Shown here: positions 15,049-23,179 of the stretch, piece by piece | Layout of the letters: the number at the start of each line of letters is the position of its first letter | Position numbering within the stretch: position 1 is the first letter of the stretch | Source: Marinobacterium profundum | GTDB lineage: Bacteria; Pseudomonadota; Gammaproteobacteria; Pseudomonadales; Balneatricaceae | NCBI RefSeq assembly: GCF_001528745.1 | Contig: NZ_BCNS01000165.1 | Location: 1-43,742 of the forward strand | Reading direction: 5' to 3' | Length of the DNA: 43,742 bases | The notes under the pieces: generated by a model | The model's input: the letters and a program-made list of their open reading frames with translations, nothing else | What the model was told of the DNA's origin: nothing | The model's database searches: none | Made by a program: the position numbers and the translations under genes

Positions 15049-16128
15049 GGTACTGGTACTACGTCTTTGCTCCCCCGGTGTCATGTCGAAATGACGCCGG
15101 TAGCTGCGACAGAAGTGCGATGCGGATGCAAAGCCGCAGGCACCGCCCACCTCACACACACTCAGGTCCGTTTCCTGCAGCAGCTGCCGGGCGCGTTCGA
15201 GGCGCAGCCTCAGGTAATAGGCCGATGGCGATGCATCTAGAAAGCGCTGGCACAGACGTTCCAGCTGACGCAGGGAGATAAAGGCGCTGCGGGCCAGGTC
15301 CGCCGGCGTCAGGGGCGTTTCGATGTGCTGCTCCATCAGGCCCAGTACCCTGATCAGGCGTGGATGATGAATGTTGAGCTGACGCGGCAGGCCTATGCGT
15401 TGTTGATCCGAGGGCGGGCGTATGCCGTTCTTGATGCACTGATCACAAATCTGCAGTGCCAGTGCTGTGCCTGATTGTTGCTGAATCAGGTGCAGCATCA
15501 TGTCGGTGGCGGCTGTGCCGCCGGCGCAGGTGATGCGGTTGCGGCCGATTTCGAACAGTTCCGGGCTGATCAGAATGTCGGGGTAGGTTTCCTGGAATGC
15601 CGGTACGGCTTCCCAGTGCAGCGTGACCCTGTGGCCTTTGAGCAGGCCTGCACGGGCCAGCAGGTAGCAGCCGGTATCCAGCGCGCCCAATAGGCTGTTG
15701 CGCCGATTCAGGCGGCGTAGCCAGTCGACAGCTTCAGGGCTCTGATGGCGCTCGGGGTGAAAGCTGGCATTGACGAACAGATTGCGCGGCGTTTCGACCT
15801 TATGCATGTCCAGGTGCGTTTGCAGCGCCATCTGATTGCTGGCGACTACGGCCTGGCCATTTTCGCTCAGGCATTGCCAGCGATACAGCTCACGACCTGC
15901 CAGGCGGTTGGCGATGCGCAGTGGCTCTATGGCCGACAGCAGCGACACCATGGCGTATTCCGGCAACAGCAGAAAGGAGACAGTGGTAACGCCGTCAGCA
16001 TCGGGATGCAAAATGGGGGGCACAGTGGTTGCCACGGCAGGGCCTGCAAGTACCGGCGTTTTTGCGGTGGCTGAAGAGGTGCCTTGTGTGGCGGTTCTGG
16101 ATTGGGTAGAGAGTGCGGATGGGTGCAT
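15043..16128 (-). CDS. cdhR: GlxA/AraC-family regulator, carnitine cluster (CdhR/GbdR type)
   Basis: 361 residues with a DJ-1/PfpI-like glutamine-amidotransferase-type sensor domain (about 45-215; FLLLPEYAMVSLLSAIEPLR, GALDTGCYLLARAGLL) and a C-terminal AraC helix-turn-helix pair (about 255-350; SLRQLERLCQRFLDASPSAY and VCEVGGACGFASASHFCRSY). In Pseudomonas, CdhR and GbdR of this family sense carnitine or glycine betaine and activate catabolic operons. The N-terminal extension of about 40 residues resembles GbdR in length. GGGAG stands 5 nt before ATG 16128. It is the last gene of the minus-strand operon BKACE-dehydrogenase-BCCT-regulator, so it is probably self-activating. Confidence 0.88.
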   Translation of the reverse strand: MHPSALSTQSRTATQGTSSATAKTPVLAGPAVATTVPPILHPDADGVTTVSFLLLPEYAMVSLLSAIEPLRIANRLAGRELYRWQCLSENGQAVVASNQMALQTHLDMHKVETPRNLFVNASFHPERHQSPEAVDWLRRLNRRNSLLGALDTGCYLLARAGLLKGHRVTLHWEAVPAFQETYPDILISPELFEIGRNRITCAGGTAATDMMLHLIQQQSGTALALQICDQCIKNGIRPPSDQQRIGLPRQLNIHHPRLIRVLGLMEQHIETPLTPADLARSAFISLRQLERLCQRFLDASPSAYYLRLRLERARQLLQETDLSVCEVGGACGFASASHFCRSYRRHFDMTPGEQRRSTSTM

Positions 16129-16164
16129 GTGAACTCCCTGCTATTCCCTGTCGATAAACGCAGG

Positions 16165-16195
16165 GAGCCGCCACGATCTTGAATCACGGCGGCTC
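16165..16195 (-). promoter_or_regulatory. hairpin between BCCT carrier and cdhR-like gene
   Basis: GAGCCGCC (16165-16172) and GGCGGCTC (16188-16195) form a perfect 8-bp stem with a 15-nt loop, in the 98-bp gap between the two genes. There is no T run. It could be an mRNA processing or stability element that lowers expression of the regulator relative to the carrier. Inferred. Confidence 0.4.
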
Positions 16196-16226
16196 GGCTG
16201 CAGTTACTCAGTGACTCAACTGCCTG

Positions 16227-17888
16227 TTAGTCGCTCTGGGTCACAGGGCGTGGAGCTGGCACCGCACCCGACTCTTGCCACAGGGATTTCAGTACCCCGA
16301 AGGTCATGGCCAGAATGACCAGGCTCAGGGGCAGTGCTGCGGCCATCAATGCGGTTTGCAGGGCGCTCAAGCCCCCGGCCAGCAGCAGTACGGCGGCGAC
16401 CAGGCCAATGACCAGGCCCCAGAAGATGCGGAACAGTTTTGGCGGCTCGTCATTGCCCAACGACAGTATAGTGGTCAGCACCAGGGTGCTGGAGTCCGAT
16501 GAGGTGACGAACCAGCTCATCAGCAGGAACACCATCAGCGCCGAGATGATCCAGCCCAGGGTGCCTGTGCCTGCGATGCCATCGGAGCTGGCGAAGAGTG
16601 CCGCAGGCAAATTCCAGGCATTGACCAGATCAATCAGGCCGGCCGTACCGGGGCCGCCCGTAGCGTGCAGTTCCTGCCACAGGGCCGTGCCACCAAAAAT
16701 GCCCAACCAGATAAAGATCACCAGGGTTGGAACCAGCAGCACGCCGAGAACAAATTCACGCAGGGTGCGGCCACGGGAAATGCGGGCTATAAACAGGCCG
16801 ACAAAGGGAGCCCAGGCCAGCCACCAGCCCCAGTAAAATACGGTCCAGCCATTCTGCCAGGCTGCGGGGCCCGCTTCTTCCGGGAACCAGAGACCCATCT
16901 GCACAAAGTTGGCCAGATAATCCCCCAGGGATTCGGCAAAAACGCTCAGTAGCCAGCTGGTGGGGCCTGCGAACAGAAAGAAGCCGATCACCAGCACCGA
17001 GATAATGATGTTCCATTCGGAGATGATCTTGATTCCGCGGTTAACGCCGGAGATGGCCGACAGAATCGAGATAACGGAAATGACCGCGATCAGTATCAGC
17101 TGGGTATTGAGGCCAGGATCCACGCCGATCAGGCGCTCAAGCCCTACCGACATCTGGCTGACGCCAAGTCCCAGGGAGGTGGCGACGCCAAAGACGCAGC
17201 CCAGCACGCCGAGCAGGTCGACTACATGGCCGATGGGGCCGTAGATACGATCACCAATAAAGGGGTAGAGCGCGGAGCGCAGTGCCAGCGGCAGTTTCTT
17301 GCGGTAGGCGAAGTAGGCCAGTGACAGGCCAACGATGACGTAAACGGCCCAGCCGTGGAAGCCCCAGTGGAAGAAGGTGACGCGCAGCGCATCGACCGCG
17401 CGGTCGTGGCCGATGGCGGTGGCGCCGGCCATGTCGGCGTAGGGGTTGTTGGGGTAGCCAAAAGCGCCGCTGTTATCGAGGTAAAAGATGGGCTCGGCGA
17501 CGCCAAAAAACAGAATGCCAATACCGATACCGGCGGAAAACAGCATCGAGAACCAGGAAAAATTACTGAATTCCGGGCGGCTGTCGTCATCGCCCAGGCG
17601 GATACGCCCGTGGCGGCTGAATACGATGTAGCAGCAGGTGGCGATCAGGAAAACGATGGTGACCAGGTAGTACCAGCCAAAGGTAGCTTCGATCCAGCTG
17701 CGGGCACTGCCAAAAATACTGCTGGCAAGCTCCGCATTGAGGCCGGTGAAAAGTACGAAGGCGAGAACCAGGCCTGCTGCGGCCAGAGTCATGCCTTTGT
17801 GCATGTCTTTGAAAATGCCCTCGCGGGCCAGGGAGTCGGCCCTGAAAACGGGGCTGTCACTCTCTGGACTTTGTTGTTCTATCGACAT
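16227..17888 (-). CDS. BCCT-family betaine/carnitine/choline transporter
   Basis: 553 residues, twelve transmembrane segments, with the full BCCT signature: FYWGWWLAWAPFVGLFIARI in helix 8 supplies the tryptophan box that holds trimethylammonium groups. GWAVYVIVGLSLAYFAYRKK lies in helix 4. I start at ATG 17886-17888, since GGAG lies 9 nt upstream. A GTG at 17945 would add 19 residues but its AGGAG is only 3 nt away. Sodium- or proton-coupled import of carnitine, gamma-butyrobetaine or betaine is expected. It lies 118 bp after the carnitine dehydrogenase gene on the same strand and shares its operon, so carnitine is the most likely substrate. Confidence 0.92.
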   Translation of the reverse strand: MSIEQQSPESDSPVFRADSLAREGIFKDMHKGMTLAAAGLVLAFVLFTGLNAELASSIFGSARSWIEATFGWYYLVTIVFLIATCCYIVFSRHGRIRLGDDDSRPEFSNFSWFSMLFSAGIGIGILFFGVAEPIFYLDNSGAFGYPNNPYADMAGATAIGHDRAVDALRVTFFHWGFHGWAVYVIVGLSLAYFAYRKKLPLALRSALYPFIGDRIYGPIGHVVDLLGVLGCVFGVATSLGLGVSQMSVGLERLIGVDPGLNTQLILIAVISVISILSAISGVNRGIKIISEWNIIISVLVIGFFLFAGPTSWLLSVFAESLGDYLANFVQMGLWFPEEAGPAAWQNGWTVFYWGWWLAWAPFVGLFIARISRGRTLREFVLGVLLVPTLVIFIWLGIFGGTALWQELHATGGPGTAGLIDLVNAWNLPAALFASSDGIAGTGTLGWIISALMVFLLMSWFVTSSDSSTLVLTTILSLGNDEPPKLFRIFWGLVIGLVAAVLLLAGGLSALQTALMAAALPLSLVILAMTFGVLKSLWQESGAVPAPRPVTQSD

Positions 17889-18006
17889 TCTAGTGGTCTC
17901 CGATGAGCCATGATTTTGGGCAAGGTCAGTGCTATATGGATACACAATCTCCTGAGTGTTAAACGCACAAGGCGTGACGGCAGGGCTCTGTCGTCACGCC
18001 GTTATT

Positions 18007-18975
18007 TCAGCGGCGGATGCCGTGTTCGTCGCGGTATTCCTGCAGCGTTTGCATGATGCGGATCAGGCAGTCGTCACGTTCCTGGATCAGGTCGTTGATC
18101 GAGGCGCCATTGGCCTGGGTCAGACAGCCGGCGACCATATCGTCTTTGAGCTGCTGCGTCAGCTCGGGTGCTTCCAGTCGGGTCCAGGGTTCTTTGAGGG
18201 AGTCCTCAAAATGGTCCAGCAGGTGCGCCATGCCGCCTTGTCCGCCGCCCAGGTGGTAGGTCAGGCAGTGGCCCATGATGGCCCAGCGCAGACCCGGCCC
18301 GTAGGCGATGGCCTTGTCGATGTCTTCAACCGAGCATTCATTGTTGGCCACCATGTGCAGGGCTTCGCGCCACAGGGCTTCCTGCAGGCGGTTGCCGATA
18401 AAGCCCGGGAGTTCCTTGTCCATCTTGGCGACCTGTTTCTCGATCGCTTCGTAGAAGGCTGCGGTCCAGTCGACCACTTCCTGGCTGGTGCGCTTGCCGC
18501 CACAGACTTCGCAAAAAGGCACCAGGTAGGGCGGGTTGAACGGGTGACCTACGACGAAGCGGTCGGCCTGGTGTTGTACTTCAACGGCCATGTCGGACAT
18601 GGCAAAACCCGAGGTGCTGGAAATGATCACCACTTCCGGCGGTGCCAGGCGATCGAGTTCGACGAACAGGGCGCGCTTGGCTTCGAGGTTCTCCGGCGTG
18701 CTTTCCTGAATCACTTCGACGCTGTTGACCAGCTCTTCCAGGCTGTCGGCAAATCGCAGTCGCTGCGGGCTGGCACCTTCGCGCAGGCCGAGTTTCACCA
18801 TGGTTGGCCAGATATGGTCCACCATCGCCAGCAGTTTTTCGCGCGCATTGGGGCCTGGATCATAGGCGACCACATCCATGCCCATTCTCAGAAAGTGCAG
18901 CGCCCAGGCGCCGCCGATAACGCCGGTGCCGAGTACGCCGGCCTTGGTAACTTCAGTAGGTAAGGGACGATTCAT
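18007..18975 (-). CDS. cdhA: L-carnitine dehydrogenase
   Basis: 322 residues of the 3-hydroxyacyl-CoA-dehydrogenase fold. GVLGTGVIGGAWALHFL is the NAD-binding Rossmann glycine motif at about residues 13-29. HPFNPPYLVPFCEV carries the HPFNP active-site block with catalytic His, and WREALHMVANNECSVEDIDK and AYGPGLRWAIMG lie in the C-terminal helical domain. This combination is typical of L-carnitine 3-dehydrogenase (L-carnitine + NAD+ to 3-dehydrocarnitine), not of fatty-acid enzymes. It sits directly after the BKACE gene, 44 bp away, and before the BCCT carrier. It is the second gene of the operon driven from the 20018-20102 module. Confidence 0.93.
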   Translation of the reverse strand: MNRPLPTEVTKAGVLGTGVIGGAWALHFLRMGMDVVAYDPGPNAREKLLAMVDHIWPTMVKLGLREGASPQRLRFADSLEELVNSVEVIQESTPENLEAKRALFVELDRLAPPEVVIISSTSGFAMSDMAVEVQHQADRFVVGHPFNPPYLVPFCEVCGGKRTSQEVVDWTAAFYEAIEKQVAKMDKELPGFIGNRLQEALWREALHMVANNECSVEDIDKAIAYGPGLRWAIMGHCLTYHLGGGQGGMAHLLDHFEDSLKEPWTRLEAPELTQQLKDDMVAGCLTQANGASINDLIQERDDCLIRIMQTLQEYRDEHGIRR

Positions 18976-19019
18976 TTTGATTGTTCCGTAAGTGGCTGAA
19001 TGTGCAAGAGTTGCAGGCG

Positions 19020-19910
19020 TTACTGCGTGCCGCGCAAACGCAGCTTCTGGCGGGCTTCATTCGGGCTCAGAATGCGTGAGCCCATGTTCTCGACGATATT
19101 CACGGCACGCTCGACCAGCTGGCCGTTGGTAGCGAATTCGCCCTTGCCCAGGTAGAGGTTGTCTTCCAGCCCAACGCGGACATGGCCACCCAGCAGCGTT
19201 GATTGTGCCGCCCAGGGCAGCTGCTTGCGGCCCAGGGCAAAGGCGGTCCAGTTGGTGTTGGCCGGCAGCATGTCGACCATGCCCTTGAGCAGGCTCAGTT
19301 CCGGCGGAGTGCCCCAGGGGATGCCCTGGCACAGCTGGAACATGGCGTTGTCGTTGATCAGGCCTTCCTTCATCATCTGCAGCGCGAACCAGAGGTTACC
19401 GGTATCGAAGATTTCCAGCTCGACGGTGACATCCAGCTGCTGGATGCGGGCCGCGGCCTTGCGCAGCATGTCCGGCGTGGAGATGTACACCAGGTTGCTG
19501 TCGCCAAAATTGACCGAACCGCAATCCAGGGTGCAGATCTCGGGCTTGAGTTCTTCGATATGCACCAGACGCTCAAGGCCGCCGACCAGGTCGGTTTCGG
19601 GGCAGAAGGCGGTTGGGTTTTCTTCCGGGCCTATATACAGATCGCCCCCCATGCCGGCGGTCAGGTTGATGATGACGTCGCAGTCGGCGGCCCGCAGGCG
19701 CTCGCAGACTTCGGCGTACAGATCCAGGCGACGAGAGCACTGCTTGGTTTCGGGGTCGCGCACATGCATGTGGGCAATGGCGGCACCGGCGTTCCAGGCC
19801 TCAATGGCGGCATCGGCGATCTCTTTCGGCGTGACAGGCACATGGGGGCTGCGGTCGGCTGTATCGGCGGCGCCGGTAACAGCGCAGGTGATGATGACGT
19901 CCTGATTCAT
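19020..19910 (-). CDS. cdhC: 3-dehydrocarnitine cleavage enzyme (BKACE/DUF849 family)
   Basis: 296 residues of the beta-keto acid cleavage enzyme family, a TIM barrel with zinc. AHMHVRDP carries the two zinc-binding His residues, [13 protein letters not shown] carries the conserved Glu-Asp pair near the C-terminus, and [11 protein letters not shown] lies between. Family members condense a beta-keto acid with acetyl-CoA and release acetoacetate. With a carnitine dehydrogenase next door the expected reaction is 3-dehydrocarnitine + acetyl-CoA to betainyl-CoA + acetoacetate. First gene of the minus-strand carnitine operon; the shared promoter module ends 108 bp before its ATG. Confidence 0.92.
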   Translation of the reverse strand: MNQDVIITCAVTGAADTADRSPHVPVTPKEIADAAIEAWNAGAAIAHMHVRDPETKQCSRRLDLYAEVCERLRAADCDVIINLTAGMGGDLYIGPEENPTAFCPETDLVGGLERLVHIEELKPEICTLDCGSVNFGDSNLVYISTPDMLRKAAARIQQLDVTVELEIFDTGNLWFALQMMKEGLINDNAMFQLCQGIPWGTPPELSLLKGMVDMLPANTNWTAFALGRKQLPWAAQSTLLGGHVRVGLEDNLYLGKGEFATNGQLVERAVNIVENMGSRILSPNEARQKLRLRGTQ

Positions 19911-20017
19911 GGCAATTCTGACTCTTGAAGTGTTTTGTTGTAGCGCCGGTGCTAGACCTAAGAGATCTTCGGTGCGCCCGGCTTGTGACTAAAGTTACGC
20001 GGATGAATGGGATGTTT

Positions 20018-20102
20018 TTGTCTGAAATCGCAGCTTAATTGCCTGTATGCGATTAGCCTTTCTCACTGACGTAATTGGATAAGACGAGTCTGTTTGCGAC
20101 AG
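20018..20102 (-). promoter_or_regulatory. shared carnitine promoter module, copy 1
   Basis: Upstream of the BKACE operon. Going from the gene outward (plus strand): TTGTCTGAAATCGCA (20018-20032), TGCGA (20048-20052), CTGACGTAA (20066-20074) and TTGCGACAG (20094-20102; the 13-mer CTGTTTGCGACAG spans 20090-20102). The same elements stand at the same spacings (15, 13 and 19 nt gaps) at 22936-23020. The half-sites share a TCGCA/TGCGA core in alternating orientation, as expected for a dimeric AraC-family activator. Which of the two GlxA/AraC regulators binds is not determined. Confidence 0.75.
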
Positions 20103-20504
20103 TCACAAGGGCGAGGGGCGAGGTGAAAAGCAGGTGCGAGGGGCGAGGTGAAAGGGACGAGGGAGCGAAGGGCAAGGCAGTTCGTAGCCTGGAATGAGCG
20201 AAGCGAATTCCGGGAAAAGAGCGAAACGAGTTTCGAGGGTAAAGCAGAAGCAAGGGGTGAGGCGAGGAACCCAACCAGGTAGGTGCAGGCCCGACGGGGC
20301 GTAACCCAATAATTGTCGTAACACAGCGCTGAGCCACCGATTGATGGGTTACGCTGCGCTACATCGCATCCTACTGTTAGGAAGTGGAGCCACGGGTAGG
20401 ACTGCAAGGAGCAGGCCTGATGTTCGCTACGAATAACGGCTTTTTAACCACCAGCGCAGCGCCGCTTGCCCTGCCAGTACAGCTGGGCAAACGACGCCCA
20501 ACGC
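20103..20504. repeat. gene-free stretch with repeats
   Basis: An 18-bp direct repeat GCGAGGGGCGAGGTGAAA occurs at 20111-20128 and 20136-20153, with a decayed third copy near 20250-20267. It is followed by a mosaic: GTAGCCTGGAATGAGCGAAG around 20187-20206, and a REP-like segment at 20279-20310 matching 15011-15048 in inverse orientation. Short open frames here are repeat read-through without ribosome sites. Confidence 0.6.
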
Positions 20505-21911
20505 TTAGTTGGATGCAGGCATATCAGCCGGTACCGCGGCGGGCTGCTGTGCCTGTTTATTGCGCCGGATCAGCAGCAGGAAAGCAGTACCCAAGGCAAA
20601 GATGCCGAAGGCGACCGGAATGGCGGCGACCGAGATCAGTGTCAGTATGACTTTGAAGATATCGCCGTCCAGCCAGTTGATGACCACGGCCAGGGCGGCC
20701 ATGGCGACAATCCAGAAGGCGCGCGAACGTGGCACTGTAAGCATTTCGCATACCAGCCCGGCCGAGTCTGCGCTGGTGACGAAGAACAGCAGGAGGTTGA
20801 TCGCCAGTATGGCCGAGAGTATGCCGTAGCTGTCGAGCGTGGTCATCAGCGTGAACACATCCTCGGAGCCTGTTTCAAGTCCGGCCAGGCCGAAGACGGT
20901 AAACCAGAGGCAGGAGAACAGGCTGGGTACCAGCATTACGCCCAGTACCAGCTGGCGTAGAGTGCGGCCTTTGGAAATGCGCGCGATGAATATCCCGGTG
21001 AAGACAAACCAGCCGTACCAGGATGCTTCGAAGGCATAGAGCCAGTCGGCGAGCCAGGCCTTGCGCTCCGGATCGCCCAGGCCAATGTCGGTAGCCATTG
21101 CCGGGTAGCTCAGAAGATATTCCGGTAGCAGTCGGCCAAAGGTCGTGAGGATTTCGCCCGGATTGGTCAGCAGGAAAACGCTGATCATGAGGCCAACGGC
21201 GAGCAGGGTGTTGTAGTTACTCAGCCACTTGATGCCGCGATTCAGCCCTGAGGTGCTGGAGGCAATGGCGAAACAGGACAGCACCAGGATGATCAGAGTC
21301 GTACTGACGTCGACCCCCAGGTACTGCGAGACGCTCTTTTGCAGTGGCGCGGCGGCGTAGGAAAAGGTCAGAGAAAGACCGATGACCGTCGAAACCACCA
21401 GACTCACCAGGTTCAGTTTGCTGAGGAAACCGCCGCCCAGCAGCGTCTCGGCGGGTTTGGCGATATTCAGGTTGTACATGGCGTGGGCGAAGATCACACC
21501 TATGGCCAAGTAGCCGGCCCAGGCCAGCAGACCCCAGTGGTTGAAGGCATAGAGCAGCGCCTGGTCGGTACTCTGGCCTGCCTCGACATGGTAGCGCGGT
21601 TCCAGTACGCCCCAGGTAAGAAGGCCGATACCCATGCCCGTGGCGAACAGCATCCCAAGCCAGCTCAGGGTGGAGAACTCCGCCGGGCCCTCGCCAAAAC
21701 GCAGGCGCCCCAGGGGTGTGAACATCAGGATAACGAAGCCCACCGAGACGGCGAAGGCCGGGTAGGTGAAGATAAAGCCCAGATTGCCGATGACGTTGAC
21801 CTTGATGGCATCGAGCAGAAACTGGAAGGTATTGGGGGCCAGGGTCGCGAATCCAATCAGCCCAACCACCGTAAGGATGGTCGCTATGCTGGTACCGAGG
21901 TTCTGTTTCAT
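20505..21911 (-). CDS. second BCCT-family transporter (divergent)
   Basis: 468 residues from ATG 21909-21911, which is preceded by AGGAG 8 nt upstream; about twelve membrane segments. BCCT membership is shown by GIFIARISKGRTLRQLVLG and SSTSGLNRGIKWLSN. The helix-8 tryptophan box is altered: where ordinary carriers read YWxWWxxWxPF, this one reads FEASWYGWFVF, keeping two of four tryptophans. Helix 4 reads NHWGLLAWAGYLAIGV. It is about 85 residues shorter than the other BCCT protein here, mainly at the termini. Substrate is probably a quaternary amine other than, or in addition to, carnitine. It lies about 110 bp after the hydrolase gene, same strand, one operon. Confidence 0.88.
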   Translation of the reverse strand: MKQNLGTSIATILTVVGLIGFATLAPNTFQFLLDAIKVNVIGNLGFIFTYPAFAVSVGFVILMFTPLGRLRFGEGPAEFSTLSWLGMLFATGMGIGLLTWGVLEPRYHVEAGQSTDQALLYAFNHWGLLAWAGYLAIGVIFAHAMYNLNIAKPAETLLGGGFLSKLNLVSLVVSTVIGLSLTFSYAAAPLQKSVSQYLGVDVSTTLIILVLSCFAIASSTSGLNRGIKWLSNYNTLLAVGLMISVFLLTNPGEILTTFGRLLPEYLLSYPAMATDIGLGDPERKAWLADWLYAFEASWYGWFVFTGIFIARISKGRTLRQLVLGVMLVPSLFSCLWFTVFGLAGLETGSEDVFTLMTTLDSYGILSAILAINLLLFFVTSADSAGLVCEMLTVPRSRAFWIVAMAALAVVINWLDGDIFKVILTLISVAAIPVAFGIFALGTAFLLLIRRNKQAQQPAAVPADMPASN

Positions 21912-22021
21912 GAAGATCTCTCCTGTTGCCATTGTCGTTATTTTTGAGCACAGGCGACATCAGTGACGCCGCATCCCTGCGCAGCTTGAGTGCCGGTGCT
22001 TGGCCGGTTAGGTCGGTGGGG

Positions 22022-22840
22022 TTAGTCCAGGCGCTGTTTGAGTGCCGCGCAAAACTGCCGCCAGGCGTGCGCCATTTCGGGCAGTGACTCCCGTGCGTGC
22101 AAACAGCCGTGCAGCATGTTGGGCGCCAGGTGATAGCCGACGTCGGCACCGCCTGCGCGCCAGGCCTGGATGGCGCTTTCCAGCGGAGCGGTTAGCGGGT
22201 CTAGCTCCACCGCCAGTACTTCAATGCGCTTTGCAGGCGGCTGGTGGCCGTTACCGGGAGGCGCGTCATCCCCGATGAGTGCCCAGGCCGCCAGAATATC
22301 CTCGCGGCTGAGCAGCGGCGCATCGGGCCCGAGGTTCGCTAACGTTGGTACACCCACCAGTGGATAGATGAGCCCCAGTAGCGGAACCAAAGGGGCGCCA
22401 GCTAGGGCATCCAGAATCAGGCGGGCACCGGCGCTGTCGCCAACCAGAGCAACAGGATCGCTGGCAAAGATTACCCGGCGGCAATCGTCAAGCACCTTGG
22501 AGTAGCGTGCATCCGGCATCAAGGGGTAGCCGATACTCAGAACCTCGCGTTCAAGTGCCTGTGCCAGACCGGCGGCGACACCCTGGTGGCTGTCCAGTGA
22601 CCCCAGGCTGTAGCCGCCACCGTGCACGTAGATCACAGTCCCCGGCCTGCATAGTGCAGGGCGGTGGCGGCGAACGGGTACTGTTGCAATGTATGTGTCG
22701 CTCAGGGTCATGCCGGTGGGAAGCTGTGGGGCAAAGGATGCACAGAGGCCGTCGTAGTGGCTGCGTGCAGCCCCAGGCGACATGCTGGCCATGGCATCCA
22801 GGCCAGCCTGGAAATGTTGCTCGAAGGTGGCGATGTCCAT
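22022..22840 (-). CDS. alpha/beta hydrolase, possible O-acylcarnitine esterase (HocS-like)
   Basis: 272 residues of the hormone-sensitive-lipase-like alpha/beta hydrolase branch. YVHGGGYSLGSLDSH is the oxyanion-hole motif, VGDSAGA contains the nucleophile Ser, VLAVELDPLT the acid Asp region and NMLHGCLH the catalytic His near the C-terminus. I start at ATG 22838-22840, with AGGAAA 8 nt before it; upstream frame to 22894 is unlikely. In P. aeruginosa an alpha/beta hydrolase (HocS) in the carnitine operon releases carnitine from short-chain acylcarnitines. The same role is inferred here from its place in a carnitine-type operon with a BCCT carrier. Confidence 0.8.
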   Translation of the reverse strand: MDIATFEQHFQAGLDAMASMSPGAARSHYDGLCASFAPQLPTGMTLSDTYIATVPVRRHRPALCRPGTVIYVHGGGYSLGSLDSHQGVAAGLAQALEREVLSIGYPLMPDARYSKVLDDCRRVIFASDPVALVGDSAGARLILDALAGAPLVPLLGLIYPLVGVPTLANLGPDAPLLSREDILAAWALIGDDAPPGNGHQPPAKRIEVLAVELDPLTAPLESAIQAWRAGGADVGYHLAPNMLHGCLHARESLPEMAHAWRQFCAALKQRLD

Positions 22841-23179
22841 GCTGGCGTTTCCTGTGCGGTGCCGCTGATGAGGGTGTCCGGTGTGTTGTAACACCGGCGA
22901 TGGATACTTAACTTACGTGGCTTATCCCAGCGTGGTTGTCTGGAATCGCATCTTTATTGTCAATTTGCGAATAATTTTGCGCGCTGTCGCAAGCAGGCAA
23001 GAAGTACCTGTTTGCGACAGGGTCGCGCCGTTTTTCTGCGTTCGGCAGGTATTTTTGGCGCCAGAAGGTTGCCGCAACGCCGGAGTTACACATCGCCTCG
23101 AGCACCCGTTTGGGTGCAGCCGGCTGGCAACAGCAGGACGCTCCGCGGCGCCCCTAGCAGGCGATTATTACCGCCGGAT
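22841..23179. other. intergenic regulatory region
   Basis: About 340 bp between the start of the hydrolase gene and the stop of the second GlxA/AraC gene. It holds the promoter module at 22936-23020; no gene seen in the rest. Confidence 0.6.
22936..23020 (-). promoter_or_regulatory. shared carnitine promoter module, copy 2
   Basis: Upstream of the hydrolase-BCCT operon: TTGTCTGGAATCGCA (22936-22950), TGCGA (22966-22970), CTGTCGCAA (22984-22992) and TTGCGACAG (23012-23020). The last pair is a perfect 9-bp inverted repeat with a 19-nt gap, and CAGG/CCTG form an inner pair. On the minus strand TTGACA (complement of 22958-22963) is a consensus -35, while the -10 is poor, as expected for an activated promoter. 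The module begins 96 bp before the hydrolase ATG. Spacing of all elements equals copy 1. Confidence 0.78.

Noticed and set aside
17956-18963. Long open frame (335 codons) opposite the carnitine dehydrogenase gene
   Set aside because: It is the GC-rich antisense shadow of a clear enzyme gene, with no recognisable domain or ribosome site.
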